A stretch of DNA of 64,000 nucleotides from Brevibacterium sediminis. GTDB taxonomy: Bacteria; Actinomycetota; Actinomycetes; Actinomycetales; Brevibacteriaceae. The position numbers and the translations under genes were made by a program. Below, in pieces: positions 36,461 through 46,473 of the stretch (the first letter of the stretch is position 1; the number at the start of each line of letters is the position of its first letter). The notes beneath the pieces are model-generated. The model was given only the letters and a program-made list of their open reading frames with translations, was not told the DNA's origin and ran no database searches. The stretch lies in the NCBI RefSeq assembly GCF_013623905.1, contig NZ_JABKDD010000008.1, positions 82,067-146,066 on the forward strand, written 5' to 3'.

Positions 36461-37114
36461 TCAATCAGCGACTCGTGACATCTCGGCGGCCGAATCGGAG
36501 TCATCGTCGAGATCGTCGTCGAGGGCGCCGTCGATCTCGGCGAGCACTTCGGTGTCTTCGGCGCCGAGTTCGGCGACGTCGGCGTCTTCAGGCAGGTAGG
36601 GGGCGATATCGGGCAGGTCGTCGATCGCGTTCATGCCCATCGTGTCGAGGAACGTACGCGTGGTGGCGTAGAGCAGCGCCGAGGTGGACGCTTCCTTGCC
36701 TGCTTCGACGATGAGTCCGCGCAGCAGCAGGGTGCGGATGACGCCGTCGACGCTGACGCCGCGGATGGCTGCGATGCGGGGCCGGGAGATCGGCTGCCGG
36801 TAGGCGATGACTGCCAGAGTCTCGAGCGCAGCTTGGGAGAGCTTCGCGCTCTGCCCGGCCGTGAGGAAGTCCTTGACCACCTCGTGATAGTCGCCGCGGG
36901 AGAAGATGCGGAAGCCGCCGGCGACATGGCGGATCTCGAACCCGCGCTGCCGGTGGTGCTCGTCCCCGTCGTAGTCGGCTTTGAGCGTCTGGATCGCTTC
37001 GAGGACGGTGTCCTCGTCGAGGCCGAGGGAGCCCGCGAGGTCTTCGGCAGTCACCGCCGAATCGGCGACCATGAGCACGGCTTCGATGCCGGCGAGGATC
37101 TCGTCATCGATCAT
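36461..37114 (-). CDS. scpB: Segregation and condensation protein B
   Basis: 217 residues with two winged-helix domains (ILAGIEAVLMVADSAVTAEDLA and LSQAALETLAVIAYRQPISRPRI). Partner of ScpA and SMC in the condensin complex. Its C-terminal 40 residues are acidic. The start overlaps the scpA stop by four bases. smc itself is not in the window. Confidence 0.94.
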   Translation of the reverse strand: MIDDEILAGIEAVLMVADSAVTAEDLAGSLGLDEDTVLEAIQTLKADYDGDEHHRQRGFEIRHVAGGFRIFSRGDYHEVVKDFLTAGQSAKLSQAALETLAVIAYRQPISRPRIAAIRGVSVDGVIRTLLLRGLIVEAGKEASTSALLYATTRTFLDTMGMNAIDDLPDIAPYLPEDADVAELGAEDTEVLAEIDGALDDDLDDDSDSAAEMSRVAD

Positions 37115-38040
37115 GATTGTTCCCCTTCTGCTTCGTCTCCGCTCCAGTCGCCTTCGGTGCGCAGGTCGACTCCGTCTTCGTTCATCTCGGTGCGGTGGAT
37201 GAGCAGCCGTCCCAGAGGTTCGGGCTGGTCGAAGTCGCAGAGGCCGACCTTGAACAGTTCGAGCAGGGCGAGGAACCTCGCCACGACGACCAGGGTGTTC
37301 TCGGCTGTTTCGAGCAGATCCTGGAAGTCGACGTCTCCGGCGCGCAGCAGGGACAGGATGTGCCCGCGCTGCTCGGACACGCTCACGAGCGGCAGGTGGA
37401 TATGGTCGACGGCGACGCTCGGCGGGGTGTGGTCGCGTTGGAGCACGGTGGCGAAGATTCCGGCGAGCTCACCGGGACCGATGTTCAGCTCCAGCGGCGG
37501 CAGCACGTCCTGGAACTCCGGCTCGAGGTCGACATCGCGTGGGGCCCGGATCGAGCCGGCGGCCATCGCTTCGGCCAGGTACCCGGACACGGACTTGTAC
37601 GCCTTGTACTGCAGCAGCCGGGCGAAGAGGAGGTCACGGGCCTCGAGCAGTTCGAGGTCGAGGACCTCTTCACCGTCTTCGTGGGGCAGCAGCCGTGCGG
37701 TCTTGAGGTCGAGCAGGGTCGCGGCGACGAGGAGGAACTGGGAGATCTCGGCGAGATTCGCCTGATCCTTCAGCTCTGTAGTGTAGGCGATGAACTCGTC
37801 CGTCACCTCGGCGAGGGCGATCTCTGTGACGTCGAGGCGTCGTTTCGAGATCAGTCCGAGCAGCAGGTCGAAGGGGCCGGTGAAGTTGTCCAACCGCACC
37901 TGGAATCCCTGTGCGGAGTCATTCTCGGAAGCCGTGTCATCGCCGGGCGCTGCGCCATCGCCGGACACGATGTCAGTGCCGGATTCAGCGCCATCGCCCG
38001 AGGCGACGCCACCGCTTGAGGCAGATGCCGCTTCCTCCAC
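37111..38040 (-). CDS. scpA: Segregation and condensation protein A (kleisin)
   Basis: 309 residues. After a 40-residue acidic disordered leader the kleisin begins: FQVRLDNFTGPFDLLLGLISKRRLDVTEIALAEVTDEF (positions about 37790-37905). It bridges SMC heads and binds ScpB. The GTG at 38040 gives the full leader; the true start may be further downstream because no clear ribosome site is visible. It lies 17 bases after parA, the usual parA-scpA-scpB order. Confidence 0.92.
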   Translation of the reverse strand: MEEAASASSGGVASGDGAESGTDIVSGDGAAPGDDTASENDSAQGFQVRLDNFTGPFDLLLGLISKRRLDVTEIALAEVTDEFIAYTTELKDQANLAEISQFLLVAATLLDLKTARLLPHEDGEEVLDLELLEARDLLFARLLQYKAYKSVSGYLAEAMAAGSIRAPRDVDLEPEFQDVLPPLELNIGPGELAGIFATVLQRDHTPPSVAVDHIHLPLVSVSEQRGHILSLLRAGDVDFQDLLETAENTLVVVARFLALLELFKVGLCDFDQPEPLGRLLIHRTEMNEDGVDLRTEGDWSGDEAEGEQS

Positions 38041-38057
38041 GTCTGTTACGGAGTCGC

Positions 38058-38924
38058 TCAGGGTGCGCCTCCGCGGGCGATGAGCTCCCGGGCGAGTCGG
38101 CGGTAGGCTTCGGAGCCGGCGTGCTTCGGGGCGAAGCTCGTGATCGGTTCGGCGGCCACGGAGGCGTCGGGGAACTTCACGGTGCGGTTGATGACGGTCT
38201 CGAAGACCTTGTCGCCGAAGGCTTCGGTGACTCGCGACATGACTTCCTTCGAGTGCAGGGTCCGCGAGTCGAACATCGTGGCGAGGATTCCGTCGACCTC
38301 GAGTGAGGGGTTGAGCCGGTCCTGGACCTTCTCGATGGTCTCGACGAGCAGGGCGACGCCGCGCAGAGCGAAGAACTCGGTCTCGAGCGGGATGACGACA
38401 CCATGGGCGGCGGTCAGAGCATTGACGGTGAGCAGTCCCAGCGAGGGCTGGCAGTCGATGAGGATGACGTCGTATTCGTCGGCGACCTTCGACAGGGCAC
38501 GGGCGAGCACCTGCTCGCGGGCGACCTCGCCGACGAGCTGGACTTCGGCGGCGGAGAGGTCGATATTGGCCGGCAGGATGTCGATGTTGTCGAAGTCCGT
38601 TTCGACGATGACCTCGTGCGGGTCCAATCGCGGGTTCATCAGCAGGTTGTAGATGCTGATGTCGAGCTCATAGGGGTTGAGTCCCAGTCCGACGGACAGT
38701 GCGCCCTGCGGGTCGAAGTCGACGAGCAGCATCTTGCGGCCGTAGGCGGCCAGAGCCGCACCGAGGTTGATCGACGAGGTCGTCTTGCCGACCCCGCCCT
38801 TCTGGTTGACCATCGCGATGATGCGGGCGGGTCCGTGCGAAGCCAGGGGTGCCGGCTCCGGGAAGTCCTGGGGCTCGCTTGCGGTCCGCTGCTGGGGGAT
38901 CTCCAACGCCTCTTGCGTATTCAT
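38058..38924 (-). CDS. ParA/Soj-family ATPase
   Basis: 288 residues. Deviant Walker A MVNQKGGVGKTTSSINLG, switch I/II segment VDFDPQGALSVGLG and DCQPSLGLLTVNAL identify a chromosome/plasmid partition ATPase. In actinobacteria this copy sits with xerD and scpAB and is distinct from the origin-linked parAB. A parB is not adjacent. I chose ATG 38924 (MNTQEALEIP); an in-frame GTG at 38939 is possible. Frames further upstream overlap xerD and are discarded. Confidence 0.92.
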   Translation of the reverse strand: MNTQEALEIPQQRTASEPQDFPEPAPLASHGPARIIAMVNQKGGVGKTTSSINLGAALAAYGRKMLLVDFDPQGALSVGLGLNPYELDISIYNLLMNPRLDPHEVIVETDFDNIDILPANIDLSAAEVQLVGEVAREQVLARALSKVADEYDVILIDCQPSLGLLTVNALTAAHGVVIPLETEFFALRGVALLVETIEKVQDRLNPSLEVDGILATMFDSRTLHSKEVMSRVTEAFGDKVFETVINRTVKFPDASVAAEPITSFAPKHAGSEAYRRLARELIARGGAP

Positions 38925-38962
38925 CTCTCGAATGGCCACCTTTCGTTGCTCTACGTCCAACC

Positions 38963-39913
38963 CTACCGCGCTCGGGGGTGCGAGGTCGCGTACACTTCCC
39001 GCAGTGTCTCCTCGGAGACTTTCGTATAGATCTGCGTCGTCGTCACCGAGGCATGGCCGAGCAGCTCCTGGACGACGCGGATGTCCGCACCGCCTTCGAG
39101 CAGATGCGTGGCGAATGAGTGGCGGAAGGTGTGCGGAGACACCTCGGCGTCGATCTTCGCCGCCTCTCCGGCGTCCTTGACGATCTGCCACGCCGAGACT
39201 CGGGAGAGCCGGGTTCCGCGTGCATTGAGGAACAGTGCCCCGGCCGGGGCCGAGGATCTCGCCTTCGCCGCCATCGACGGACGCACCCGTGACACCCACG
39301 CTCCCAGGGCGCGCGCGGCGTGGGATCCGAAGGGCACGATCCGCTCCTTCCCGCCCTTTCCGTAGAGCCGGACGAGCCCTGAGTCGAGGTCGAGATCGTC
39401 GAGGTCGACGCCCACGGCCTCGGAGATGCGTGCACCTGTGGCGTAGAGGAGTTCGAGTAGGGCCGCGGCCCGGATCTGCACGGGTTCGTCGCCGTCGGTG
39501 GTGGCGATCATCGATTCGATCTCGTCGAGCGCCAGTGCCTTGGGCAGTCGCAGTCCTTCCTGCGGTGGGCTGACCTCGGAGGCCGGGTCAGTGGGCGCGA
39601 GGTTCTCCCCCAGGGCGAAGGTATGGAATCGTCGCACCGCGACGAGTGCGCGGGCCCGACTCCGCGGTGCCAGTCCCGAATCGAGCAGGTGAAGCGCAAA
39701 GTTCTCCACCTTCTGTCGATCGACATCGCCGAGGCGGCTCACCCCGTCCTCGGTCAGCCAGGTTCCGTACCGGGCGAGGTCACGAGCATAGGCGTCGATC
39801 GAGTTCATCGACAGTCCGCGTTCGAACCGCAGGGAGGCGAGATAGGACTCGAAGGCGCGCCGCAGGTCTCCGGGCAGGTTCTCCGGCAGGAGTTCGGCGC
39901 CGTGCCGAGCCAC
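38963..39913 (-). CDS. xerD: Tyrosine recombinase XerD
   Basis: 316 residues. SAM-like N-terminal domain (residues 15-105) and catalytic domain with R in TGARISEAVG, K in GKGGKERIVPFG, HxxR in HTFRHSFATHLLEGG, H in LLGHASVTTTQIYTKV and nucleophile Tyr in the same stretch. It resolves chromosome dimers at dif with a partner XerC. Placement after the NUDIX gene and before parA matches Rv1701. GTG start at 39913, seven bases after the NUDIX stop. Confidence 0.95.
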   Translation of the reverse strand: MARHGAELLPENLPGDLRRAFESYLASLRFERGLSMNSIDAYARDLARYGTWLTEDGVSRLGDVDRQKVENFALHLLDSGLAPRSRARALVAVRRFHTFALGENLAPTDPASEVSPPQEGLRLPKALALDEIESMIATTDGDEPVQIRAAALLELLYATGARISEAVGVDLDDLDLDSGLVRLYGKGGKERIVPFGSHAARALGAWVSRVRPSMAAKARSSAPAGALFLNARGTRLSRVSAWQIVKDAGEAAKIDAEVSPHTFRHSFATHLLEGGADIRVVQELLGHASVTTTQIYTKVSEETLREVYATSHPRAR

Positions 39914-39919
39914 AGGGTC

Positions 39920-40624
39920 TCAGTCCTCGCTCGAACCGATGGTCTCGACCTGAGCACCACGGCCGAATTCGGGGCGGCCGTCGACGAGTCGCCTCGGCGC
40001 ATCGACGGGACGGAACTCCACCGGTGCTCCTGCAGCTTCGGCGCGCAGCACCCGGTCGACCTGGAAGATCGCGAGCTGGGCGATCGCGTTGGTGATCCGT
40101 CCATCGATCACGGCCGCGAGTGCTTCGTCGATGCCGACCCAGGCGTAACGGAATCCTGCCTCTTCTTCGCCGCGTTCGTGACGGTCGGCTTCGGGAACAG
40201 AGGAGAGTCCGCGTGCCAGGTAGAGACGCATCGTCTCGGAGCTGCCGCCCGGGGTCAGGCAGGAGTCGCTGAGGACGTCCCAGTGGTCGGCCGTGAGGTC
40301 GGCTTCCTCGACGAGTTCCCTCTTCGCCGCTTCGAGCGGGTCCTCTCCGGGAACGTCGAGCAGACCGGCCGGGACCTCCCACAGCCTCGCTCGGACGGGA
40401 TGCCGGTATTGCTGGGCCAGGAGGATCCGCTGCTGGTCGTCGACGACGGCCACGCCGACGGCACCGGTGTGCGCCATGAGATCGCGGACGAGCCCGGACG
40501 CCTCGGGCAGGTCGAAGGTCTCTCTGCGGATATCCCACACTGCGCCTTCGTAGACGACCTCGGAGGAGGTGATCGGCGGGATCACCGGATCGTCCTGCAG
40601 GATCTCATCGTGCTGGGTGCTCAT
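39920..40624 (-). CDS. NUDIX hydrolase (ADP-ribose pyrophosphatase-like)
   Basis: 234 residues. The Nudix box reads GEDPLEAAKRELVEEADL, with the N-terminal beta-strands and the VPAGLLDVPGE lead-in typical of ADP-ribose pyrophosphatases (Rv1700 equivalent). It probably hydrolyses ADP-ribose to AMP and ribose-5-phosphate. I chose ATG 40624 (MSTQHDEI), with GGGAGG upstream, over the 40690 extension. Cytosolic. Confidence 0.9.
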   Translation of the reverse strand: MSTQHDEILQDDPVIPPITSSEVVYEGAVWDIRRETFDLPEASGLVRDLMAHTGAVGVAVVDDQQRILLAQQYRHPVRARLWEVPAGLLDVPGEDPLEAAKRELVEEADLTADHWDVLSDSCLTPGGSSETMRLYLARGLSSVPEADRHERGEEEAGFRYAWVGIDEALAAVIDGRITNAIAQLAIFQVDRVLRAEAAGAPVEFRPVDAPRRLVDGRPEFGRGAQVETIGSSED

Positions 40625-40658
40625 CGGCTGCCTCCCGAAACTCGACGGTGGTGGAACG

Positions 40659-40694
40659 GCGAATGCCGCCGGCGCTCTGGCCGACGGCATTCGC
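40659..40694 (-). terminator. Hairpin between pyrG and the NUDIX gene
   Basis: GCGAATGCCGTCGG pairs with CCGGCGGCATTCGC across an eight-base loop. It follows pyrG by about 20 bases and has no T run, so it may reduce rather than stop read-through into NUDIX-xerD. Confidence 0.55.
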
Positions 40695-40712
40695 TGTGAA
40701 GATGGACAACGG

Positions 40713-42374
40713 TCACTGACGCTCGAGAGCGGCGGCGACCAGACCCGCGAACAGCGGATGAGGTGAGGTCGGACGCGACTTCAGCTCGGGGTGCGCCTGA
40801 GTGGAGACGTAGAACGGGTGCTGCTCGTGCGGCAGTTCGACGAATTCGACGAGCTCACCGTTCGGTGAGGTTCCGGAGAACTCGAGCCCCGCCTCGGCGA
40901 GCTGATCCCGGTAGGTGTTGTTGACCTCGTAGCGGTGACGGTGACGCTCACTGATCGTCGTGTCCCCGTACACGCCGGCCACGACGCTGCCTTCGGTGAG
41001 TTTGGCTTCGTAGGTGCCCAGACGCATGGTGCCACCCAGGTCGCCTTCGCCTTCGACGATCGAGAGCTGCTCGGCCATGGTCGCGATGACCGGAACCGTG
41101 GTCTCGGGGTCGAATTCGGACGACGAGGCCGCCTCGATGCCGGCGACGTTGCGTGCGTATTCGATGACCATGCACTGCAGACCCAGGCACAGGCCGAGGG
41201 TCGGAATGCCGTTGGTGCGGGTGTATTCGAGTGCGCCGAGCTTGCCTTCGATGCCGCGGATGCCGAAGCCTCCGGGCACGCAGATCGCGTCGAGGCCGGA
41301 CAGTGCCGACGCGGCTCCGGCTTCGGTGGAGCAGTCATCGGACTGGATCCACTTGATCTTGACCTTCGCATCGTTGGCGAAGCCGCCGTGGCGCAGCGCC
41401 TCGGTGACGGAGAGGTAGGCATCGGGCAGGTCGATGTACTTGCCGACGATGCCGATGGTGACTTCCCGGGACGGGTTGTGCACGCGTTCGAGTACCCAAT
41501 CCCACTTCGTCCAGTCGACGTCGCGGAACGGCAGGTTGAGGTTGCGGATGACGAACACGTCGAGGCCGCCGTCGTGGAGGACCTTCGGAATGTCGTAGAT
41601 GCTCGGGGCGTCGACGCAGGACACGACAGCTTCGGTCTCGACGTCGCAGGCGCCGGCGATCTTCGCGCGGATCGAATCCGGCAGCTCGCGGTCGGAGCGG
41701 AGCACGATCGCATCGGGCTGGATGCCGATGGAGCGCAGGGTGGCCACCGAGTGCTGGGTCGGCTTCGTCTTCAGCTCTCCGGAGGGCCCGAGGTAGGGCA
41801 CGAGAGAGACGTGGATGAAGAACACGTTGTCCCGGCCGATGTCGTGACGGACCTGGCGGGCCGCCTCGAGGAAAGGCTGGGATTCGATATCGCCGACGGT
41901 GCCGCCGATCTCGGTGATGATGACGTCGGGGCGGTCCGCCTCGGGGCGTTCGGCCTGGGCACGCATCCGCGCCTTGATCTCATCGGTGATGTGCGGGATG
42001 ACCTGGACGGTGTCGCCGAGGTACGCACCGCGGCGTTCTTTCGCGATCACCGAGGAGTAGATCTGTCCGGTGGTCACATTCGCTGCGCCGTCGAGGTCGT
42101 TGTCGAGGAAGCGCTCGTAGTGGCCGATGTCGAGGTCGGTCTCGGCACCATCCTCGGTGACGAAGACTTCGCCGTGCTGGAAGGGGTTCATCGTGCCGGG
42201 ATCCACGTTGAGGTAGGGATCCAGCTTCTGCATGGCCACGGTGAGGCCGCGCTGAGTGAGCAGATGGCCGAGGCTCGATGCCGTCAGACCCTTGCCCAAC
42301 GAGGAGGCGACGCCTCCCGTGACGAAGATGTGCTTTGCCGTATGTGTGCCGCCTGGGCCAGTTCGATTCACCAC
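40713..42374 (-). CDS. pyrG: CTP synthase
   Basis: About 553 residues. Makes CTP from UTP, ATP and glutamine. Synthase domain begins [23 protein letters not shown]; the glutamine amidotransferase domain has nucleophile Cys in [10 protein letters not shown], a GGFGIRG oxyanion loop and a late His-Glu pair. Two starts compete: GTG 42404, overlapping the glycosyltransferase stop (GTGA), and GTG 42374, eight bases after a TAGAAT -10 box, which would be leaderless. I list 42374 because it lies closer to the conserved N-terminus. Both could be used. Confidence 0.95.
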   Translation of the reverse strand: MVNRTGPGGTHTAKHIFVTGGVASSLGKGLTASSLGHLLTQRGLTVAMQKLDPYLNVDPGTMNPFQHGEVFVTEDGAETDLDIGHYERFLDNDLDGAANVTTGQIYSSVIAKERRGAYLGDTVQVIPHITDEIKARMRAQAERPEADRPDVIITEIGGTVGDIESQPFLEAARQVRHDIGRDNVFFIHVSLVPYLGPSGELKTKPTQHSVATLRSIGIQPDAIVLRSDRELPDSIRAKIAGACDVETEAVVSCVDAPSIYDIPKVLHDGGLDVFVIRNLNLPFRDVDWTKWDWVLERVHNPSREVTIGIVGKYIDLPDAYLSVTEALRHGGFANDAKVKIKWIQSDDCSTEAGAASALSGLDAICVPGGFGIRGIEGKLGALEYTRTNGIPTLGLCLGLQCMVIEYARNVAGIEAASSSEFDPETTVPVIATMAEQLSIVEGEGDLGGTMRLGTYEAKLTEGSVVAGVYGDTTISERHRHRYEVNNTYRDQLAEAGLEFSGTSPNGELVEFVELPHEQHPFYVSTQAHPELKSRPTSPHPLFAGLVAAALERQ

Positions 42375-42382
42375 GGGATTTG

Positions 42383-42388
42383 ATTCTA
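42383..42388 (-). promoter_or_regulatory. -10 box (TAGAAT) upstream of pyrG
   Basis: TAGAAT then CAAATCCC then GTGGTG. This spacing would place transcription start at or next to the pyrG start codon, giving CTP synthase its own promoter inside the operon. No clear -35 was seen. Confidence 0.45.
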
Positions 42389-42400
42389 TCAAAGTCCGGC

Positions 42401-43537
42401 TCACGAATCCGAGACGGCGTCGACCTCGGCGTACAGGTCGAGCAGCGTCTCGGAGATCGCCGCACCGTTGCTCACGTCGATGACCCGCTTCTTTGCTGCC
42501 ACAGCGGAGGTTCCGCGTCCGGCCGGGTCGTCGAGAAGATGATTGATCTCACGCAGCAGCGCCTCCGTGTCGTCGGCGGGAACGGCCTTCGCGGCCTCTC
42601 CCCAGATGCCGGCGCGGCGTTCGCTGCCGATGAAGACCGCGGGCTTCGACAGCTGCATGAGGTCTTCGTGGGACAGTCCCGTCATCGTCTCGCTGGCGAT
42701 GACGACATCGGCAGCGGCCGCGACATCGACGAGGTCTCCAGCCGGTGCCACAAGGACGCCGCGGTCGGAGAATTCGCGGGAGATCGTCGACCGGTCCTTG
42801 CCGGTGCCGGTGAGGACGAAGACGACCTTGCGGTCGCGGCGGCGCTGGTTGATCTGGTCGGCGGCGTCGAGGACCGTCGCCAGGGCAGTGTGGTCACGCA
42901 GCGCGATGGGGCTGGCGACCATCCAGGTGCCTTCCGCGAGGCCGAGTTCGCGACGGACCTCGGCGCGCGGGGTGCGGACCGTGAGGTCGGCGTCGATGTC
43001 CGGGTGGACGAGTTCGGCGCGTTCGACGACCGGGACGCGGCCGCCGTAGTAGTCGACGACGGGTTCGGTCGTGCCGAGCACTGCGGTGGCCGTGCGGCCG
43101 ACGATCTCGGCTCCGGTCTTCTCGATGACGTTGGCGGAGTCGAAGGATTCGATGGTGGCGACGACCTTCGGGTGCAGGCGGGCGGGCAGACCGGTGAAGG
43201 CCAGTCCGGCGAGCGTCGCCGCATGCAGTCCGTGCGCGTGGACGATGTCCACGTGCTGGTAGTACTTGTGAAGAGTGAAGGCGGAGCCGGGGTCAGCGGT
43301 CGTGAGTCGGCGACGGGCGGTGAGTTCGATCTCGCGGAATTCGCCGGCCAATTCCTCAGGGACTCCGAAGGTGCCCAGCAGTGACCGGTGCGCGGCGACG
43401 GCGACCTTGAAACCGGCCCGGAGGTGACCGAGCACGGCGAGCTTCGCCACTTCGACGACGGGACCGGTGGTATCGGCGAGCACGTGCAGAATCCTCGTGT
43501 CTGCGCTCAGTGGGTTGACCTCGCCGGATTCGCTCAT
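42401..43537 (-). CDS. Glycosyltransferase family 4 protein
   Basis: 378 residues, GT-B fold. N-terminal domain features [28 protein letters not shown] and [15 protein letters not shown]; the C-terminal domain has the [13 protein letters not shown] and [14 protein letters not shown] segments, with an E-x7-E-like nucleotide-sugar region that is less clear than in its neighbour. Donor and acceptor are unknown. It ends a four-gene cassette (MraY-like, MurJ, GT4, GT4) and overlaps pyrG. A role in a lipid-linked envelope glycan is inferred from this context. Confidence 0.8.
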   Translation of the reverse strand: MSESGEVNPLSADTRILHVLADTTGPVVEVAKLAVLGHLRAGFKVAVAAHRSLLGTFGVPEELAGEFREIELTARRRLTTADPGSAFTLHKYYQHVDIVHAHGLHAATLAGLAFTGLPARLHPKVVATIESFDSANVIEKTGAEIVGRTATAVLGTTEPVVDYYGGRVPVVERAELVHPDIDADLTVRTPRAEVRRELGLAEGTWMVASPIALRDHTALATVLDAADQINQRRRDRKVVFVLTGTGKDRSTISREFSDRGVLVAPAGDLVDVAAAADVVIASETMTGLSHEDLMQLSKPAVFIGSERRAGIWGEAAKAVPADDTEALLREINHLLDDPAGRGTSAVAAKKRVIDVSNGAAISETLLDLYAEVDAVSDS

Positions 43538-43570
43538 TTCCTCATCCTCTTCTTTCGTTCGACGCTGCTT

Positions 43571-44719
43571 CTAGCCTACCTGGGCAGGCACGAGTTCCGT
43601 GTAAAGACCTGCGAGTTCTTCGGCAACTTCCCTCTCATCGGGAAGCTCCGCTCCGCGTGCCCGTGCCCTGGCTCCGAGTTCTGCGCGGCGGGCAGGATCG
43701 ATGGCGAGTTCGGCCACGGCAGCGGCGAAGGCGGCATCGTCGTCATGGTCGATCAGTATCCCCGCATCGCCGACGAGTTCGGCGCTGCCGCCGGTGGCGG
43801 TGGCCACGATCGCCTTGCCGGTCATCAGCGCCTCCTGGAGCACGAGCGCCCGGGCCTCCCACACGCTGGTGAGCGCGTAGATGTCCGCAGCCGCTGCGAG
43901 TTCGGCGATGTCATCGCGGGGTCCGAGGAAGTGCAGGGCCGGAATCGCCGAGGCGGCTGCGGCGTCGTCGTACTGAGCGCGGACGTCGGCGAGCACCTCC
44001 TCATCGGCGGCACCGGCGATGAGCGCGACGATCTCGCCCTGGTGGTTCTCCTCGCCGAGGCGAGCGAGTGCGCGCACGAGCATCGGGTAGTTCTTCTGTT
44101 TGGCGACGCGGCCGACGGCAAGCACGATCAGGGCCCCTGGCGCGAAGTCGAACTCCTCGGCCAAGCTCGAGCGGGTGGTGGCGGCCGCCTCGGCGGATAC
44201 GGGGGTCACCTCGGGGGCGGCGGCAGGGAGGAACCGGGCGGTCTGCGCACCGAGTTCGCGGGCGCGGTCGACGAGGTCGGTGCTCGCACCGAGGACGAGG
44301 TCGGCCCCGCGGGCGAGCATCGTCTCGACTCGGGTTTCGACCCGTCCGCGCAGTCCCTGTCCGCTGGCCTGGTTGTGGAGGCTGAGGACGAACTTCGGTC
44401 GGGTCTTCAGCGTGCGCAGGGTCAAGAGGGTGATGAGTCCGGCGCGGAAACCGTGGGCGTGGACGATCTGCGGGGAGAAGCTGCGCAGCAGTGTGCGCTG
44501 CCGGCGGACGAGGGCTGCGTCGGAGGCGCCGATTCCGGTGCCGAGTTCGAGGACGCCGAATCGGACTCCGGGCAGCAGCGAGAAGCCGAAGTGTTCGTCG
44601 GTGGCGGCCGGTCCGATGACGCCGATCTCATGTCCGGCGGCGGCGAGGTCGCGGGCGAGTGCGTGCACGTGGGTGCCGACTCCCCCGGTCGAGGTGCCGA
44701 TGGTGAAGACGATTCTCAT
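43571..44719 (-). CDS. Glycosyltransferase family 4 protein
   Basis: 382 residues, retaining GT4. Glycine-rich MRIVFTIGTSTGGVGTHVHALARDLAAAGHEI is the acceptor-side start (positions about 44625-44719). The C-terminal half has VGRVAKQKNYPMLVRAL and the E-x7-E motif in EARALVLQEALMTGKAIVAT, typical of nucleotide-sugar binding. ATG 44719 has GGAGGAAG upstream and overlaps the murJ stop by four bases. The frame is open to 45988, but that extension is a shadow of murJ. Sugar specificity is unknown. Confidence 0.88.
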   Translation of the reverse strand: MRIVFTIGTSTGGVGTHVHALARDLAAAGHEIGVIGPAATDEHFGFSLLPGVRFGVLELGTGIGASDAALVRRQRTLLRSFSPQIVHAHGFRAGLITLLTLRTLKTRPKFVLSLHNQASGQGLRGRVETRVETMLARGADLVLGASTDLVDRARELGAQTARFLPAAAPEVTPVSAEAAATTRSSLAEEFDFAPGALIVLAVGRVAKQKNYPMLVRALARLGEENHQGEIVALIAGAADEEVLADVRAQYDDAAAASAIPALHFLGPRDDIAELAAAADIYALTSVWEARALVLQEALMTGKAIVATATGGSAELVGDAGILIDHDDDAAFAAAVAELAIDPARRAELGARARARGAELPDEREVAEELAGLYTELVPAQVG

Positions 44720-46473
44720 GAGTCTTCCTCCCTGTCGGTGTCGCTGGGTCTGTCGGTGTCGCTGGGGCCGTGGTCTCTGGTCTGCGCTTCGGCGGCGTGC
44801 ACGGTCGTCTCGTCGTTGACGCCGGCCCGGTTCCGGTCGGCGAGCAGGCCGCGGACCTCTCCGAGGAACCCGCGGTCGATGACGAGCACGATGAGTCCGA
44901 AGACGATGCAGCCGAGGAGGGCTGCGACGATTCCGGCGATGACCGCGGAGCTTGCGGAGTTGTCGAGGAGTCCCCCGAACCACTGCGAGGTCACCACTCC
45001 GGCGGTGCCTGCGACGATGGCGGCACCGAGCGCGAGCAGCGATCGACGTCCGACGAGGGCGAGTCCGGTGGGGCCGAGGACGCGGCGCATGTTCACGAGC
45101 AGGAACACTCCGGCGACGGTCATGCCCAGCACATAGCCGCTGCAGATGCAGACGAGGGTCAGTCCGGGATTGCCGTTCGAGCCGGTGACGAGGATGGCTC
45201 CGACCATGCCGACGATGACGAGGATCCACCCCGTCGTCGTGGCTGCCGCCGAATAGCGGGAGCGTTCCACCGCATAGAAGACGCGGGTGCCCCACGCCAC
45301 GAAGGACCACCCGGGCACAGCCAAGGCCATGACCATGATCGCCGTGGCCATGGAGTCGAAGGGTGCGGCGGATTCGCTTTCGGCGTCGATGGCGATGAAG
45401 AAGGTCTGCAGGGGGCCCGCGGCCGAGAGCAGGATGACGGCGCCGAGTCCGCCGATGGCGATGATGAGCGCCGTCGTCGTCGAGGTCACCGACCGCATCC
45501 GCACCCCGGCTTCCGCACGTCTGTGCTCGGTCGCCTCGGGGTCGGTGGATCGTCCCACCCAGGTCGACAAGGTCGGGAAGACCACCGTCGCCACGGTCAC
45601 GGCGAGCACCGCGTAGGGCAGCAGGTAGACGGCGTTGATGTAGCTGAAGAGGACGAGCGTGCCGTCCCCACCGACATGGTTGGCCAGGCTCAGGGTTGCG
45701 AGCACAGCGGCCTGCTGGGCGAGCAGGGCAGACATTCCGGCGCCGGCCAGGCGCAGCGCACGATGGGCGACTCCGGGTGGGAAGGAGAAGGTGGGACGCA
45801 GCTTCAGCCCGGTCGTGGCCATCGGCAGGGCGAGCGGCAGCGCGAGGGCTGCGACGCCGACGGTGGTGCCCCAGCCGAGCCAGCCGAGGTGGGTCTGCCA
45901 GGTGTCGTCGCTGCCGCCGACGGAACTGTAGGCGATATAGCTGCCGATGACGATGAGGCTGGAGAGCAGCGGGGCGAACGCCGGCCACAGGAACTTCCGG
46001 TGGGCCTGCAGCACTCCGGTGAGCACGGCGCCGATTCCGTAGAGGACGAGCTGCGGGGAGAACATGAGCAGCAGCTCCACGGTCGCCTGCACTCCCGCGG
46101 CGCTCGTCTTCGTGTCGACGAGGATCCTCGCGATCTGCGGGGCGAACACGGCCAGCAGGATCGACAGGGGCAGGGTGACGCTGACCGCCCAGGTCAGCAG
46201 GCCCGAGGCGATGCGTCCGGCGGCCTCCCGGTCCGATCTGGCCAGTGGCACGGCGAGAAGCGGGACGACCGCTCCGGCCAGGGCGCCTCCGGCGACGACC
46301 TCGAAGAGGATGTTCGGGACCTGATTGGCACTCTGGTAGGCGGTGCCGACGGTGCCGGCGCCGACGTTTGCCGAGAACACCAGCCAGCGCAAGAAGCCGA
46401 CCAAACGGGTCAGCAGGGTGATGATCGATACGAGCAGCGCCGTGGAGGCGAGGACTCGAACGAGCTTGTTCAC
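44716..46473 (-). CDS. murJ: MurJ/MviN-type lipid flippase
   Basis: 585 residues and about 14 helices of the MOP superfamily. It begins ALLVSIITLLTRLVGFLRWLVFSANVG and carries NILFEVVAGGALAGAVVPLL, the classical MurJ N-terminus. The C-terminal 40 residues are a charged cytosolic tail. MurJ flips lipid II. In M. tuberculosis the essential MviN lies near the origin and has a pseudokinase domain; this copy lacks that domain, so it could be a second flippase for another lipid-linked glycan. Start GTG 46473 overlaps the MraY-like gene. Confidence 0.9.
   Translation of the reverse strand: MNKLVRVLASTALLVSIITLLTRLVGFLRWLVFSANVGAGTVGTAYQSANQVPNILFEVVAGGALAGAVVPLLAVPLARSDREAAGRIASGLLTWAVSVTLPLSILLAVFAPQIARILVDTKTSAAGVQATVELLLMFSPQLVLYGIGAVLTGVLQAHRKFLWPAFAPLLSSLIVIGSYIAYSSVGGSDDTWQTHLGWLGWGTTVGVAALALPLALPMATTGLKLRPTFSFPPGVAHRALRLAGAGMSALLAQQAAVLATLSLANHVGGDGTLVLFSYINAVYLLPYAVLAVTVATVVFPTLSTWVGRSTDPEATEHRRAEAGVRMRSVTSTTTALIIAIGGLGAVILLSAAGPLQTFFIAIDAESESAAPFDSMATAIMVMALAVPGWSFVAWGTRVFYAVERSRYSAAATTTGWILVIVGMVGAILVTGSNGNPGLTLVCICSGYVLGMTVAGVFLLVNMRRVLGPTGLALVGRRSLLALGAAIVAGTAGVVTSQWFGGLLDNSASSAVIAGIVAALLGCIVFGLIVLVIDRGFLGEVRGLLADRNRAGVNDETTVHAAEAQTRDHGPSDTDRPSDTDREEDS

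Noticed and set aside
40935..42383. 482-codon plus-strand frame opposite pyrG
   Set aside because: Shadow of a highly conserved gene in high-GC DNA; no start signal or recognisable domain.
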